64,000 bases of DNA from Paenibacillus lutimineralis (GCF_003991425.1 NZ_CP034346.1:2083501-2147500), one strand, 5' to 3'; shown: positions 55,220-63,745, counted from the first letter of the stretch. Notes: generated by a model not told the origin, from the letters alone. Made by a program: numbers and translations.

Positions 55220-56294
55220 AAGAAAGAGGAAGGTAGTAAGATCGCTGGGGCTTTTGTCCATTTGTACCGCGCTTCTTCTATCTACGGGATGTTCATTGCT
55301 TCCTAATGAAGATGAGGAGGAAGTACTGCCGGTCATTACCCCGCCAACGATCTCGAAGAAACCGGAATACACGGTTCGTTCTGAACCTATTCAGCAGTCC
55401 GTAAACGCTGTCGGCAAAATTATGAGTCAGCGTGAAGAGCCGCTCTATTTTACTGAAGATGGGCTTCATATCAAGAATGTTCGGGTCAAGGCCGGGGATA
55501 AAGTCAAGAAGGGCGATGTCCTATTAGAACTTGAAGTGAAGGATTTGGAGAAGGATCTGCGCAAGAAGCGTCTTGATTTCCGCCAGCAGGAATTAACGAT
55601 GAAGGAAACGCTGCGGAAGAAGGATGAAATGGATGAGATTGAATTCGAGAAGGCATCCATCGTATTCGAAGAACAACGTCAGGAATTGGTTGATCTTGAG
55701 CAGAAAATTGCTGACGGGACGTTAACGGCTCCTTTCTCAGGTACGATCGTCTCGGTTAACGCTCAAAAGGGAGGAACGATCAAAGCCTATGATTCGCTAG
55801 GTGTTATTTCCGATACTTCATCCCTTGTCGTCGCTGCTTCTTTTGGCAAGGAGGAACTTCAAAAGCTAGCAATTGGCATGAAAGCCGAAGTTGATATTAA
55901 CGGGATCGGCACCGTCAACGGAAAAATCAAGGCAATGCCTGCTCCTGTGGATTCGTCGAAAAACGGGAACAACGGGAACAACGGGAATAATGGCAATAAC
56001 GGCGCACCTGAAAAGGATTCAATCGACAAGTATCTGATCGTCGAACTGGATAAATGGCCAAAGGATCTGGAGAGAGGACGTCAGTTAAGTGTTAAAGTCG
56101 TAACTAACCGTAAGGAGAAGGCGACATTAATTCCTATATCTGCCCTGCGTACCATCGGCTCGCGTACTTATGTGCAGGTCGTTGAAGCAGATGGATCCAA
56201 GCGTGAAGTCGATGTAGAAGTAGGTATGCAGACATCTACGGATATTGAAATTCTTAAAGGCCTCACACCTGGACAGAAAGTAGTGGGTCGTTAA
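55182..56294 (+). CDS. Lipoprotein membrane-fusion/adaptor subunit (HlyD/MacA-like)
   Basis: A 370-aa exported adaptor. A signal sequence ends in the lipobox LLLSTGC (Cys near 37), so it is probably lipid-anchored outside the membrane. A lipoyl-like half-motif (VKAGDKVKKGDVLLEL), a coiled-coil hairpin (about 120-170) and the second half (TLTAPFSGTIVSVNAQKGGTI) follow, then beta-barrel domains. An Asn-Gly spacer of repeated NGN units (encoded by nine-base repeats around 55960-56000) interrupts the barrel. ATG 55182 follows GGAGG at 55168. It resembles YknX of Bacillus. Confidence 0.88.
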   Translation: MSMKWWMEDSLTRRKRKVVRSLGLLSICTALLLSTGCSLLPNEDEEEVLPVITPPTISKKPEYTVRSEPIQQSVNAVGKIMSQREEPLYFTEDGLHIKNVRVKAGDKVKKGDVLLELEVKDLEKDLRKKRLDFRQQELTMKETLRKKDEMDEIEFEKASIVFEEQRQELVDLEQKIADGTLTAPFSGTIVSVNAQKGGTIKAYDSLGVISDTSSLVVAASFGKEELQKLAIGMKAEVDINGIGTVNGKIKAMPAPVDSSKNGNNGNNGNNGNNGAPEKDSIDKYLIVELDKWPKDLERGRQLSVKVVTNRKEKATLIPISALRTIGSRTYVQVVEADGSKREVDVEVGMQTSTDIEILKGLTPGQKVVGR

Positions 56295-59206
56295 TGGGAG
56301 TGCCGATGTTACGTTTGCTATTCCGTAAAATGTGGAACACGAAATGGTTAACGCTGAGCACCTTAATCGGTTTGATCGTGGCGGTCTCCTTTACGGTTAG
56401 CATACCGATGTATTCCGACGGAGCGCTTAAGCGCGTTGTTTCTAATACCCTGAAGGAACAAAGTGAAGGACTTCCTGCCGGCTCTCTGATTATGAGCTAC
56501 CAGGCGGTAGGAGGAACGAAGACTGACTTTGCGGGACTTGAAGCTGTTAATAAGTATATTGCTGAGGAAGTTCCAGGGGAAATTAATTTTCCGTTCAAGG
56601 CCTATGTTAATGCCCGTTCCCTAAGAAGCGCGGAGGTGTATCCGCAGGACCCGACGAAGGTCGATGCGAGCCGCATGCGGACGATGTCGATCAATTCCAT
56701 GAGTGGTCTTCAAGATCATATCTCGGTGTCAGGGGGCAATATTACCTCGGATAACTATGACGGAAAAGTTCTGGAAGCACTAATGCTGGAAGAAGCGATG
56801 TATCGGCAAGATCTGCATGTTGGGGATGTGATGGAATATCCCGTCTCAGGCGGATCTGGCATCGTTCTTAAGATAAAGATTGTCGGTACATTCCAGCCGA
56901 CGGATGAGACGGATCCTTATTGGTATCAAGGGTTCGAAGGAATGATGAACAGCTTCTTCGTGAATGAGAAAGTATTTAATGAGGCTCTTCTTAAGAAATT
57001 ATCGATTCCGATTCATGGTTCTAGCTGGTATTATGCTTTTGATCTACGTGAGATCAAGACGAGTCAACTGTCGCCATTATCGAGCACGCTTGACCGATTG
57101 AATGTTGAGCTATATCAGAAGCTGAAGGATACGAAGGTGGACCTATCTTTTGGTGAACTGTTAAATGATTTCCGGAAGCAGAGCCTGCAGATGCAAACCT
57201 TGCTCTTCACGCTTGCGGCCCCGATGATCGCCATGGTGTTCTACTATATTGTTATGAATGCTAAGCAGTCATTGGATAAACAGCAGAGTGATATTGCCGT
57301 GCTGCGCAGTCGGGGGGCTTCTACCAAGCAGATTATTTTCATTTATTTGCTGGAAGGGATTATGTTAGGTGTGGCTGCCATGATATTCGGCCCCTTGCTC
57401 GGCTGGTTTATGTCAAAGAGCATCGGTTCCGCTGACGGCTTCCTGACCTTTGTCAATCGTAAGTCCATTCCTGTTGGCTTCAATATGGATGCGCTTCTTC
57501 TTGGAGGATTGGCGGTTCTTATCGCGATTCTTGCTACAGTACTTCCGGCGGTATCTTATGCCCGCGCCTCCATTGTCAATGCGAAGCGCAAACAGGCTCG
57601 TAACGATCGCATGCCAACCTGGCAGCGCTGGTGCTTGGATATTGTGCTGATGGGGGTCGCTGGATACGGCTATTACCTGTTCTATGAGCGCCAAATGTTA
57701 ACTTTCCAGACGGGGATGACGACGGATGAGCTGCAGGTGCAGCCTTTCTTGTTCTTCGTTCCGGCGCTGGCTATTTTCTCGATCGGGCTATTCTTCCTGC
57801 GGATTTTCCCATGGATTCTTAAGCTGATCGGTTGGATCGGCAAGAAGTGGCTGCCGGTTCCATATTATTTGAGTCTTACCCAGTTATCCCGTTCAGCTTC
57901 TTCCTATTACCCACTGATGATTCTGCTGGTTCTAACATTAGGGCTGGGTGTATATAATGCTTCTGCCGCCCGTACGATTGATCTGAACTCGACGGAGCGT
58001 ACGCTTTATAAATATGGGGCGGACGTCATCATGCAGACCGTGTGGGAAGAGACGCCTGAAGCGCCAACTAAGCCGCCAACAGGTCAAGGACAAGGAGGCT
58101 CCGGTGGTGGAGGCAACCCTGGCGGAGGTAATCCAGGAGGAGGCAATCCTGGAGGTGGGGGCCCGGGTGGAGGACCTGGAAATGGCCAGGGCAATAAACC
58201 GACCAAGACGAATTATATCGAACCGCCATTTGAAGTATTCCGCAAGCTGGAAGGTGTAGAGCATGCCGCCCGGGTGCTGCAGACCAAGGGCAATCTTATC
58301 ATCTCCGGACGTTCAGCAGGTCAAGGGAACATTATGGGGATTGATAACGCTGATTTTTATCAGGTGGCCTGGTTCCGCGATGACTTGTTCCCGGCAGCTC
58401 CGCATCAATATTTGAATTTGCTGGGGATGAATGAGGGCGCTGCGCTTGTTCCGTCCAATCTGGCGGAGAAGTATCAGCTTAAGCCCGGCGACATTATTAC
58501 GGTGTCTTTAGCGGAGCGATCTGTAGATTTCATTGTGTACGGGATTCTGCCGTACTGGCCTAGTATGTATCCGGATGAATCTCCGTTCCTCATTGCCAAC
58601 CTGGATTATATTTATGATCAGGCTAAGATTCTTCCTTATGAAGTGTGGCTCAAGATGAAGCCGGATGCCAAGGTTGGACCGCTCGTCACGAAGCTGGCTA
58701 GTGAGAATATCGATCTCTATTCGGTCAAGGATGTACGCAGCGAACTGGCGTCGCAGAAGAAACATCCTACTCGCGGTGGGGTATTCGGGATCTTGAGCAT
58801 GGGCTTCCTAGTCTCGGTAATTGTATCCTTAATCGGTTATGTCATGTATTGGTTCTTCAACTTGTCAAGCCGGGTTGTACAATTTGGTATTTTGCGAGCT
58901 ATGGGCTTATCGCGCAGACAGCTGACACTCATGCTATTGGCGGAGCAGCTGCTAACCGCAGGTTTATCTATAGTACTCGGGATCGTTATCGGCAAAGTGG
59001 CCGGTAAGTTGTATCTGCCGTTCTTGCAGACTGCAGACAACGTAACTTCACAGGTTCCTCCGTTCAGAATTATTTTCAATTCCTCGGATACGATGCAATT
59101 ATATGTTGTCGTTCTAGTTATGCTGCTGCTCGGTGCCGGACTCTTGTTATGGCAGATCCGTCGCTTGCGTGTACACCAGGCAGTCAAGATGGGAGAGGAG
59201 CGGTAA
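56294..59206 (+). CDS. Large FtsX-type ABC permease with glycine-rich linker
   Basis: A 970-aa membrane protein with an N-terminal anchor (about 16-36), a large external domain, an FtsX-like block of three or four membrane segments (about 300-450), further segments (about 490-560), a second external domain, and a C-terminal FtsX block (about 840-965, with FGILRAMGLSRRQL). Between membrane and second external domain lies a Gly/Pro/Asn linker of GGGNP units (about residues 595-635). ATG 56294 overlaps the preceding stop; ATG 56306 after GGGAG is an alternative. It pairs with the two LolD-type ATPases. Confidence 0.88.
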   Translation: MGVPMLRLLFRKMWNTKWLTLSTLIGLIVAVSFTVSIPMYSDGALKRVVSNTLKEQSEGLPAGSLIMSYQAVGGTKTDFAGLEAVNKYIAEEVPGEINFPFKAYVNARSLRSAEVYPQDPTKVDASRMRTMSINSMSGLQDHISVSGGNITSDNYDGKVLEALMLEEAMYRQDLHVGDVMEYPVSGGSGIVLKIKIVGTFQPTDETDPYWYQGFEGMMNSFFVNEKVFNEALLKKLSIPIHGSSWYYAFDLREIKTSQLSPLSSTLDRLNVELYQKLKDTKVDLSFGELLNDFRKQSLQMQTLLFTLAAPMIAMVFYYIVMNAKQSLDKQQSDIAVLRSRGASTKQIIFIYLLEGIMLGVAAMIFGPLLGWFMSKSIGSADGFLTFVNRKSIPVGFNMDALLLGGLAVLIAILATVLPAVSYARASIVNAKRKQARNDRMPTWQRWCLDIVLMGVAGYGYYLFYERQMLTFQTGMTTDELQVQPFLFFVPALAIFSIGLFFLRIFPWILKLIGWIGKKWLPVPYYLSLTQLSRSASSYYPLMILLVLTLGLGVYNASAARTIDLNSTERTLYKYGADVIMQTVWEETPEAPTKPPTGQGQGGSGGGGNPGGGNPGGGNPGGGGPGGGPGNGQGNKPTKTNYIEPPFEVFRKLEGVEHAARVLQTKGNLIISGRSAGQGNIMGIDNADFYQVAWFRDDLFPAAPHQYLNLLGMNEGAALVPSNLAEKYQLKPGDIITVSLAERSVDFIVYGILPYWPSMYPDESPFLIANLDYIYDQAKILPYEVWLKMKPDAKVGPLVTKLASENIDLYSVKDVRSELASQKKHPTRGGVFGILSMGFLVSVIVSLIGYVMYWFFNLSSRVVQFGILRAMGLSRRQLTLMLLAEQLLTAGLSIVLGIVIGKVAGKLYLPFLQTADNVTSQVPPFRIIFNSSDTMQLYVVVLVMLLLGAGLLLWQIRRLRVHQAVKMGEER

Positions 59207-59207
59207 T

Positions 59208-60113
59208 ATGAACGAAATGATCTATTGTGAAGGACTCGTTAAGATTTTTAAATCGGACGATATCGAAGTTGTCGCTCTGCAGGGCTTGAACCTGACGGTG
59301 AATCAGGGCGAGATGATGGCGATTATCGGGAATAGCGGCAGCGGCAAATCAACTCTGCTGAATATGCTGGGTGGTCTTGACCGCCCTTCCGCGGGTCAAG
59401 TGAATGTAGGCGGCTGGGATCTGCTGAAGATTCGTGACGATCAGCTGGTAGAATACAAGCGGAATACCGTTGGCTTCGTATGGCAGAACAACGGACGCAA
59501 CTTGCTTCCTTATCTGTCTGCCTTGGAGAATGTAGAGATGCCGATGCTGTTAAGCGGTAAGCTGGATCGGGCCTATGCGAAGCAATTGCTTGAATGGGTC
59601 GGTCTGAAAGATCGCATGCACAGCAAGCTGCATCAGCTCTCCGGTGGGGAGCAGCAGCGCGTGGCCATCGCTATCTCGCTATCGAATCGTCCCAAGCTGC
59701 TATTGGCGGATGAGCCGACCGGCTCGGTTGATACAGCAACCTCTGACCAGATCATGAACATATTCCGCAATGTGAACCGAGAGCTTGGAATTACGGTCGT
59801 TATCGTTACGCATGATTTAACACTGGCAGGCAAGGTTGACCGGGTTGTTGCCATTCGTGACGGATTAACGAGTACCGAGTTTCTCAAGCGTAATCCAAAT
59901 CTGGATCTGGCAACGATGGAGAACGGTGGTTTCCATCAAGGCGGACTTCAAGAAGTACACGAAGCATTTGTCGTTGTCGATCGGGTTGGGAGATTGCAGG
60001 TTCCTAAGGAGTATCTTGAAGCAGTCGGGATCCAGGGGCGAGCCAGCATGGAGTTTGATGGTGACAAGATTGTGATTACGGCGCCGAAATCATTGGAGGA
60101 GGAGAACGCATGA
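59208..60113 (+). CDS. LolD/MacB-type ABC ATPase with a C-terminal AbrB-like domain
   Basis: A 301-aa ATPase: Walker A GNSGSGKST (near 42), WQNNGRNLLPYLSALENVEMPM, signature LSGGEQQRV (near 144), Walker B LLADEPTGSVDT (near 165). After about residue 228 there is an extra segment. Its last part, VVVDRVGRLQVPKEYLEAVG and onwards (about 256-295), has the D-x-x-G-R-x-x-x-P-x-E-x-x-x-x-x-G-I pattern of swapped-hairpin AbrB/MazE domains. That is unusual for an ABC subunit. The ATG follows GGAGAGGAGCGG; its stop overlaps the next start (ATGA). Confidence 0.9.
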   Translation: MNEMIYCEGLVKIFKSDDIEVVALQGLNLTVNQGEMMAIIGNSGSGKSTLLNMLGGLDRPSAGQVNVGGWDLLKIRDDQLVEYKRNTVGFVWQNNGRNLLPYLSALENVEMPMLLSGKLDRAYAKQLLEWVGLKDRMHSKLHQLSGGEQQRVAIAISLSNRPKLLLADEPTGSVDTATSDQIMNIFRNVNRELGITVVIVTHDLTLAGKVDRVVAIRDGLTSTEFLKRNPNLDLATMENGGFHQGGLQEVHEAFVVVDRVGRLQVPKEYLEAVGIQGRASMEFDGDKIVITAPKSLEEENA

Positions 60114-61630
60114 AGCTTAAGAACGGAAAAATGCGTAAAATGATGACAGTATCCCTTGCGGCCACCATGGCCCTGGGGTTGCTTGCTGGATGCAGCGGGG
60201 CAAAGACTCCGGTTAGCAACCAAGAGAAAGTACTCCGCATCGGCGTCCTGTATGGCGGTAATATGGATGACTCTTATTTCCGTCAACAGTACACAGATAT
60301 TTATGAATTCGACAGAAAAAATGTGAAGATCGAAATTGTCCCTGCAATTAATCAGAGCGATTGGCGCTATAATGATGGATCAGAGCCTTATAAAGAGCCG
60401 GATTACTTGGACGGTATGAAGAAAATTATGACCGGCAGCAATCCCGTTGATGTCGTCGTTACAGACGTTAGTGTGCTGAAACAGCTAATCCAGGAAAATA
60501 TGCTGAAACAGCTTGATCCATTAGTCCAGGAGGACAAATTTGACACAAGCGATTTCGTTCCAGCGGTCATTGATGGCATTAAGGATTTAGGAGAGGGAAG
60601 TCTTTATGCGCTAACTCCTTCATTCTCTTCATCCGCTTTGTTCTATAACAAGAAGCTGTTATCCGATGCTGGAGTTGAGCCTCCTACGGATAAAATGACT
60701 TGGGATGATGTGTTCAATCTAGCGAAGAGACTGGCGAAGGGCTCAGGCAAGGATCGCGTGTATGGATTCTCCTTCAATCGCTATATGGGTAATGACCCAT
60801 TCTGGGATATGCAGTACACCTATATGGCTCCACTGCAGCTAAGGATGTATGATGAGAAGGCTGAGACCATGACGGTGGAATCGCCGCAATGGATTAAAGC
60901 ATGGGATACGATCAGTAATCTCGTTAAAGAAGAAGTAATACCGAATAACAATAATGTCAACTATGATGAGAATTGGACTCCGATATCCAATGATATGTTC
61001 TTATCTGGCAAGGTCGCGATGATGATCTCCGAGAGCTATTATATTAACGAAATTGCTGATGCCAATACTAATGCGGCCAAGATCAAGGATTATACGCCAG
61101 TCGATTGGGATGTGGTTACGCTTCCGACACATCCAGAGAAGCCGGATATTGGCGGCAACATTTATCTTAACAATACGTTTGCTATTAACACCAATGCACC
61201 TAATCCTGAGTCGGCCTGGGATTATATTAAGTTCATTGCCGGCGAAGACTGGGCGAAGCTGAAGTCGCGGAGCAATTCGTATGAGATGGTTGCCCGGAAG
61301 TCTTACATCCAACCAAGGCAAGGCTTATCTTATAATATCGGGGCATTCTATAATATCAAACCGGTTCCGCCAACAAATCCGAAGGATGATAAGCTGAAGC
61401 AAGAGAAGCGAGGATTATACTACGTTGAAAATCTCGGCCGAACTTATTTCCAAGAGGTATTAGATAAGAAAAAGTCATCAACAGAAGCCCTGAAGGATTG
61501 GTCGGAGAAGGGTAACAAGATGCTGCAGGAGATTAAGCTTAATCCTAAGACCGAATTCCAAGAAGATGGAACGCCTTATATTCCTGAAGATAATGTGAGT
61601 GCGGCTGCTGGGTTATCAAGTAAAGGATGA
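60110..61630 (+). CDS. Extracellular solute-binding lipoprotein (family 1)
   Basis: A 506-aa exported lipoprotein. The signal peptide ends LGLLAGC (Cys near 28). The mature part has the family 1 binding-protein pattern: a VLRIGVLYGG opening, YALTPSFSSSALFYNKKLLSDAGVEPPTDKMTWDDVF near 163-200, and a C-terminal helical region. Such proteins feed sugar or peptide importers, yet no importer permease lies nearby; the gene is coupled to the ATPase of an exporter-like system. Binding of a signal or export substrate is possible. A terminator follows. Confidence 0.88.
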   Translation: MKLKNGKMRKMMTVSLAATMALGLLAGCSGAKTPVSNQEKVLRIGVLYGGNMDDSYFRQQYTDIYEFDRKNVKIEIVPAINQSDWRYNDGSEPYKEPDYLDGMKKIMTGSNPVDVVVTDVSVLKQLIQENMLKQLDPLVQEDKFDTSDFVPAVIDGIKDLGEGSLYALTPSFSSSALFYNKKLLSDAGVEPPTDKMTWDDVFNLAKRLAKGSGKDRVYGFSFNRYMGNDPFWDMQYTYMAPLQLRMYDEKAETMTVESPQWIKAWDTISNLVKEEVIPNNNNVNYDENWTPISNDMFLSGKVAMMISESYYINEIADANTNAAKIKDYTPVDWDVVTLPTHPEKPDIGGNIYLNNTFAINTNAPNPESAWDYIKFIAGEDWAKLKSRSNSYEMVARKSYIQPRQGLSYNIGAFYNIKPVPPTNPKDDKLKQEKRGLYYVENLGRTYFQEVLDKKKSSTEALKDWSEKGNKMLQEIKLNPKTEFQEDGTPYIPEDNVSAAAGLSSKG

Positions 61631-61643
61631 TTGAATAATAAAA

Positions 61644-61677
61644 AAGTCGCTGGAAATTATTTCGGCGGCTTTTTTTG
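61644..61677 (+). terminator. Rho-independent terminator of the ABC operon
   Basis: AAGTCGCTGGAA (from 61644) pairs, with several G-U pairs, with TTTCGGCGGCTT (to about 61671), followed by TTTTTTG. Confidence 0.85.
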
Positions 61678-61734
61678 TACAATTCTGGGCAATCTATATA
61701 TCGATGAACCAAATCTGTATGGAGGAGATCGTAA

Positions 61735-61899
61735 ATGCATTGGGTATACTTCAATAAATTGTATCGTACGAAATTTCAAGCTGGCTGCCTTGCGAAGAGA
61801 TTAGAACAAGATGGCTGGATTTACGGCTTCGACCGCATGAACGAAATTGAAATCTTCCGCTCCAAGCGTGGAAAGTATGGCGTCAGGTTCATTCCTTAG
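61735..61899 (+). CDS. Small basic protein of unknown function (54 aa)
   Basis: ATG 61735 is six bases after a strong GGAGGAGAT (61721-61729), and the frame runs 54 codons to TAG 61897-61899. The protein starts HWVYFNKLYRTKFQAGCLAK and ends in a basic, aromatic stretch with GKYGVRFIP. It has eight Lys/Arg-rich positions, no membrane segment and a composition like that of a folded small protein. I do not recognise the family. It lies between the ABC terminator and the tRNA promoter, so it forms its own short transcript or rides on read-through. Confidence 0.7.
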   Translation: MHWVYFNKLYRTKFQAGCLAKRLEQDGWIYGFDRMNEIEIFRSKRGKYGVRFIP

Positions 61900-61972
61900 A
61901 TTCAATCCGAGACGACTTTCCAATTCATTTCTGTTGATAAGCAATTATTTGCACAGTCCCTTAAAGTGACAC

Positions 61973-62002
61973 TTGACAAACCATGGCATACTCGTGTATA
62001 TT
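61973..62002 (+). promoter_or_regulatory. Promoter of the tRNA pair
   Basis: TTGACA (61973-61978), an 18-base spacer and TATATT (61997-62002), ending 22 bases before the first tRNA. Confidence 0.8.
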
Positions 62003-62024
62003 ATTACTTGTCGCTATTTATTGT

Positions 62025-62098
<74 letters not shown>

Positions 62099-62123
62099 TA
62101 CTTATTTTAGTCATTTGTCGCAA

Positions 62124-62197
62124 GGGCCCTTAGCTCAGTTGGTTAGAGCGGTCGGCTCATAACCGATTGGTCGGGGGTTCGAGTCCCTCAGGGCCCA
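62124..62197 (+). tRNA. tRNA with CAU anticodon, probably tRNA-Ile2 (lysidine type)
   Basis: A 74-nt cloverleaf, GGGCCC acceptor arm pairing with GGGCCC at the 3' end, anticodon CAT, T-loop TTCGAGT. The acceptor (GGGCCCTTAGCTCAG) and the anticodon arm resemble tRNA-Ile(CAU) of E. coli and B. subtilis more than elongator tRNA-Met, which in Bacillus starts GGCGGTG. If so, C34 needs conversion to lysidine by TilS. Elongator Met cannot be fully excluded by eye. Confidence 0.85.
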
Positions 62198-62206
62198 TTA
62201 TGCGAG

Positions 62207-62232
62207 AAACCCTTGCTATGCAAGGGTTTTTT
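62207..62232 (+). terminator. Terminator of the tRNA operon
   Basis: AAACCCTTG (62207-62215) pairs with CAAGGGTTT (62221-62229), then TTT. Confidence 0.9.
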
Positions 62233-62233
62233 G

Positions 62234-62493
62234 CTGTTTATAGGAGATAGAATCCTAGACTTCTAGGATTTGATAGCTTGTTGCTAACGCCTTTGCTAAC
62301 GGCGGTAGTGCCTTATGTAACGGGTGGATATCTTGCAGTACAAGCATCACATAAAATAGACGATTTATGAGGGAAAGGTGTCCAATCTCTTCACAGAAAA
62401 TAGAATAGGATAGTGTGTACTCTACATAAAAGTAGGAAATCACATATGAGTGAAGTAGTTGGTGGGGGATTATGGTATATTAATATGCGAACA
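62234..62493. other. Gene-poor stretch after the tRNA pair
   Basis: It contains a short perfect hairpin ATCCTAGA/TCTAGGAT around 62251-62269 and otherwise AT-rich sequence with only short unsupported frames. I see no integrase or attachment-site duplicate of the tRNA ends. Confidence 0.5.
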
Positions 62494-62523
62494 AAGCCAG
62501 GCCTCCGAACGGAGACCTGGCTT
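62494..62523. terminator. Bidirectional hairpin downstream of cotD-like gene
   Basis: AAGCCAGG then CTCCG pair with CGGAG then CCTGGCTT; only an A/C mismatch interrupts the stem. It lies about 100 bases beyond the stop of the minus-strand cotD-like gene and probably ends that transcript. Confidence 0.65.
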
Positions 62524-62620
62524 ACTTATATGATTGGAATACAAGGGATTATTTGATGGAAGAAGGGAATATCGTATTTGGTATAGCTATTATTGTAGAA
62601 TTTGCTGAATAAAGATGTGA

Positions 62621-62842
62621 TTAACGGCCGCGCTTTTGGCCTCTCAGTTCAGGTCTGCCGCAAAACACATCTTTTACAGAATAGCAGAATTGATGCTTTG
62701 GCACGGGTACACAATGATGTCGTCTGATGATCTCAACGGGATGCACTACGTTTACAACTTGTGGATGGAAGTAATCTTTATACACTGTAGTTGGCGGGTC
62801 AAATACGGTTTGTTCTGGACATTTGTTATGGCATTCTGACAT
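62621..62842 (-). CDS. cotD: CotD family spore coat protein
   Basis: A 73-aa protein rich in His, Cys, Tyr and Pro. The core FHPQVVNVVHPVEIIRRHHCVPVPKHQF is the pattern of CotD-like coat proteins, which sit in the inner coat of spores. The start follows AAAGGAG on the minus strand. The tail is basic and Gly/Arg-rich. A sequence CATACAATA at 62900-62892 (minus strand) upstream matches the -10 element of late mother-cell promoters. The family is divergent, so symbol confidence is modest. Confidence 0.8.
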   Translation of the reverse strand: MSECHNKCPEQTVFDPPTTVYKDYFHPQVVNVVHPVEIIRRHHCVPVPKHQFCYSVKDVFCGRPELRGQKRGR

Positions 62843-62891
62843 TTTTCTTCAGCTCCTTTGTTTTAGGTTCACATCATTATACGCGTGTAAC

Positions 62892-62900
62892 TATTGTATG
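62892..62900 (-). promoter_or_regulatory. Candidate sigma-K/sigma-E -10 element for the cotD-like gene
   Basis: On the minus strand the bases read CATACAATA, a full match to CATANNNTA, 50 bases before the start codon. I do not find a clear AC-type -35 element 15-16 bases upstream, so this is half a promoter. Confidence 0.4.
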
Positions 62901-62972
62901 ACTGTATGTTTGTCTATCTATATCTACATCAATGAGTCCAGAATATCAGCAAATAACAGGGGGGAGTTCTTC

Positions 62973-63446
62973 ATGAAGATAATCACGATTAGGCAGCCAT
63001 GGGCAACCCTAGTGGCTCTGGGGGAGAAGCAGTTTGAGACCCGCAGCTGGAGGACGGCATACAGGGGCGAGCTGGCGATTCATGCAGGAAAAGCGATAGA
63101 TAAGACAACTTGTCAACAGGAGCCTTATCGTTCCGTTCTTCAAAGGCGTGGGTATACCTCGGATCAATTGCCACTTGGGGCAGTGATCGCGGTGGGGAGA
63201 CTGGAACAATGCTATTATGTTGGAACGGATCTAGGGACTGCGGCCATCCTAGGAGATGAAGGTTATATAGTGGAGGGAGCGGAATATGCCTTCGGGGATT
63301 ACACTGAAGGACGCTATGCCTGGAAAATAGGCCGTATAGGATTCTTGGAGAGACCGCTGCCTGCAACAGGGAGACTTGGGCTGTGGAACCTTCCAGATGA
63401 TCCGCTGTTGAAAATGGATGAAATGCAGCATACCTGGTCGAAATAG
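62973..63446 (+). CDS. ASCH domain protein
   Basis: A 157-aa protein with an ASCH (PUA-like) fold: ITIRQPWATLVALGEKQFETRSW at the N-terminus, then YRGELAIHAGKAID and LPLGAVIAVGRLEQC, all standard family blocks. ASCH proteins are thought to bind RNA or modified nucleosides; some hydrolyse N4-acetylcytidine. The start at ATG 62973 follows AGGGGGGAG; the frame from 62823 lacks a ribosome site. It is divergent from the cotD-like gene by 130 bases. Confidence 0.87.
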   Translation: MKIITIRQPWATLVALGEKQFETRSWRTAYRGELAIHAGKAIDKTTCQQEPYRSVLQRRGYTSDQLPLGAVIAVGRLEQCYYVGTDLGTAAILGDEGYIVEGAEYAFGDYTEGRYAWKIGRIGFLERPLPATGRLGLWNLPDDPLLKMDEMQHTWSK

Positions 63447-63477
63447 TCATTCAACCAGGTAATGCTCAAGGAACAGA

Positions 63478-63627
63478 TTAGTCCTCTTCATTCTTTTCGT
63501 AAGCAATTAAAGTGACTTCATGCCCGGTAATTTGGGTTAACTGATTTTCGGCCTCTTTAATAATTGTGATTGCAGTGGCTGTATCGTTGAGAGAGGCTAT
63601 ATTGTAATGATCGTCAGAATTCTTCAA
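63478..63627 (-). CDS. Small acidic protein of unknown function (49 aa)
   Basis: On the minus strand GGAGGG (63640-63635) is followed by two adjacent TTG codons, at 63630 and 63627; the second has the better spacing (7 bases). The frame runs 49 codons to TAA at 63480-63478. The protein starts LKNSDDHYNIASLNDTATAI and ends in an acidic tail (YEKNEED), with a predicted helix-strand composition (TIIKEAENQL, then GHEVTLIAY). I do not recognise a named family. It is convergent with the ASCH gene. Confidence 0.68.
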   Translation of the reverse strand: MKNSDDHYNIASLNDTATAITIIKEAENQLTQITGHEVTLIAYEKNEED

Positions 63628-63715
63628 CAAGGAACCCTCCAATGTATAATGTATAGAATTTTAAGCTTAAGCAGTTCTAAGTTTGCCCATGATAAAAGCT
63701 GCTTATGATAAAAAC

Positions 63716-63745
63716 TTGATTATCTCAGGAGTAGCATGTTATAAT
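63716..63745 (+). promoter_or_regulatory. Promoter of tRNA-Leu
   Basis: TTGATT (63716-63721), an 18-base spacer, and TATAAT (63740-63745), about 88 bases before the tRNA. Confidence 0.7.

Noticed and set aside
62255..62443. 62-codon minus-strand frame next to the tRNA pair, considered as an integrase remnant
   Set aside because: No tyrosine recombinase motif is visible, there is no ribosome site, and no duplicated tRNA end was found.
62555..62611. 18-codon plus-strand frame before the cotD-like gene
   Set aside because: Too short, with only a weak purine stretch upstream and no other support.
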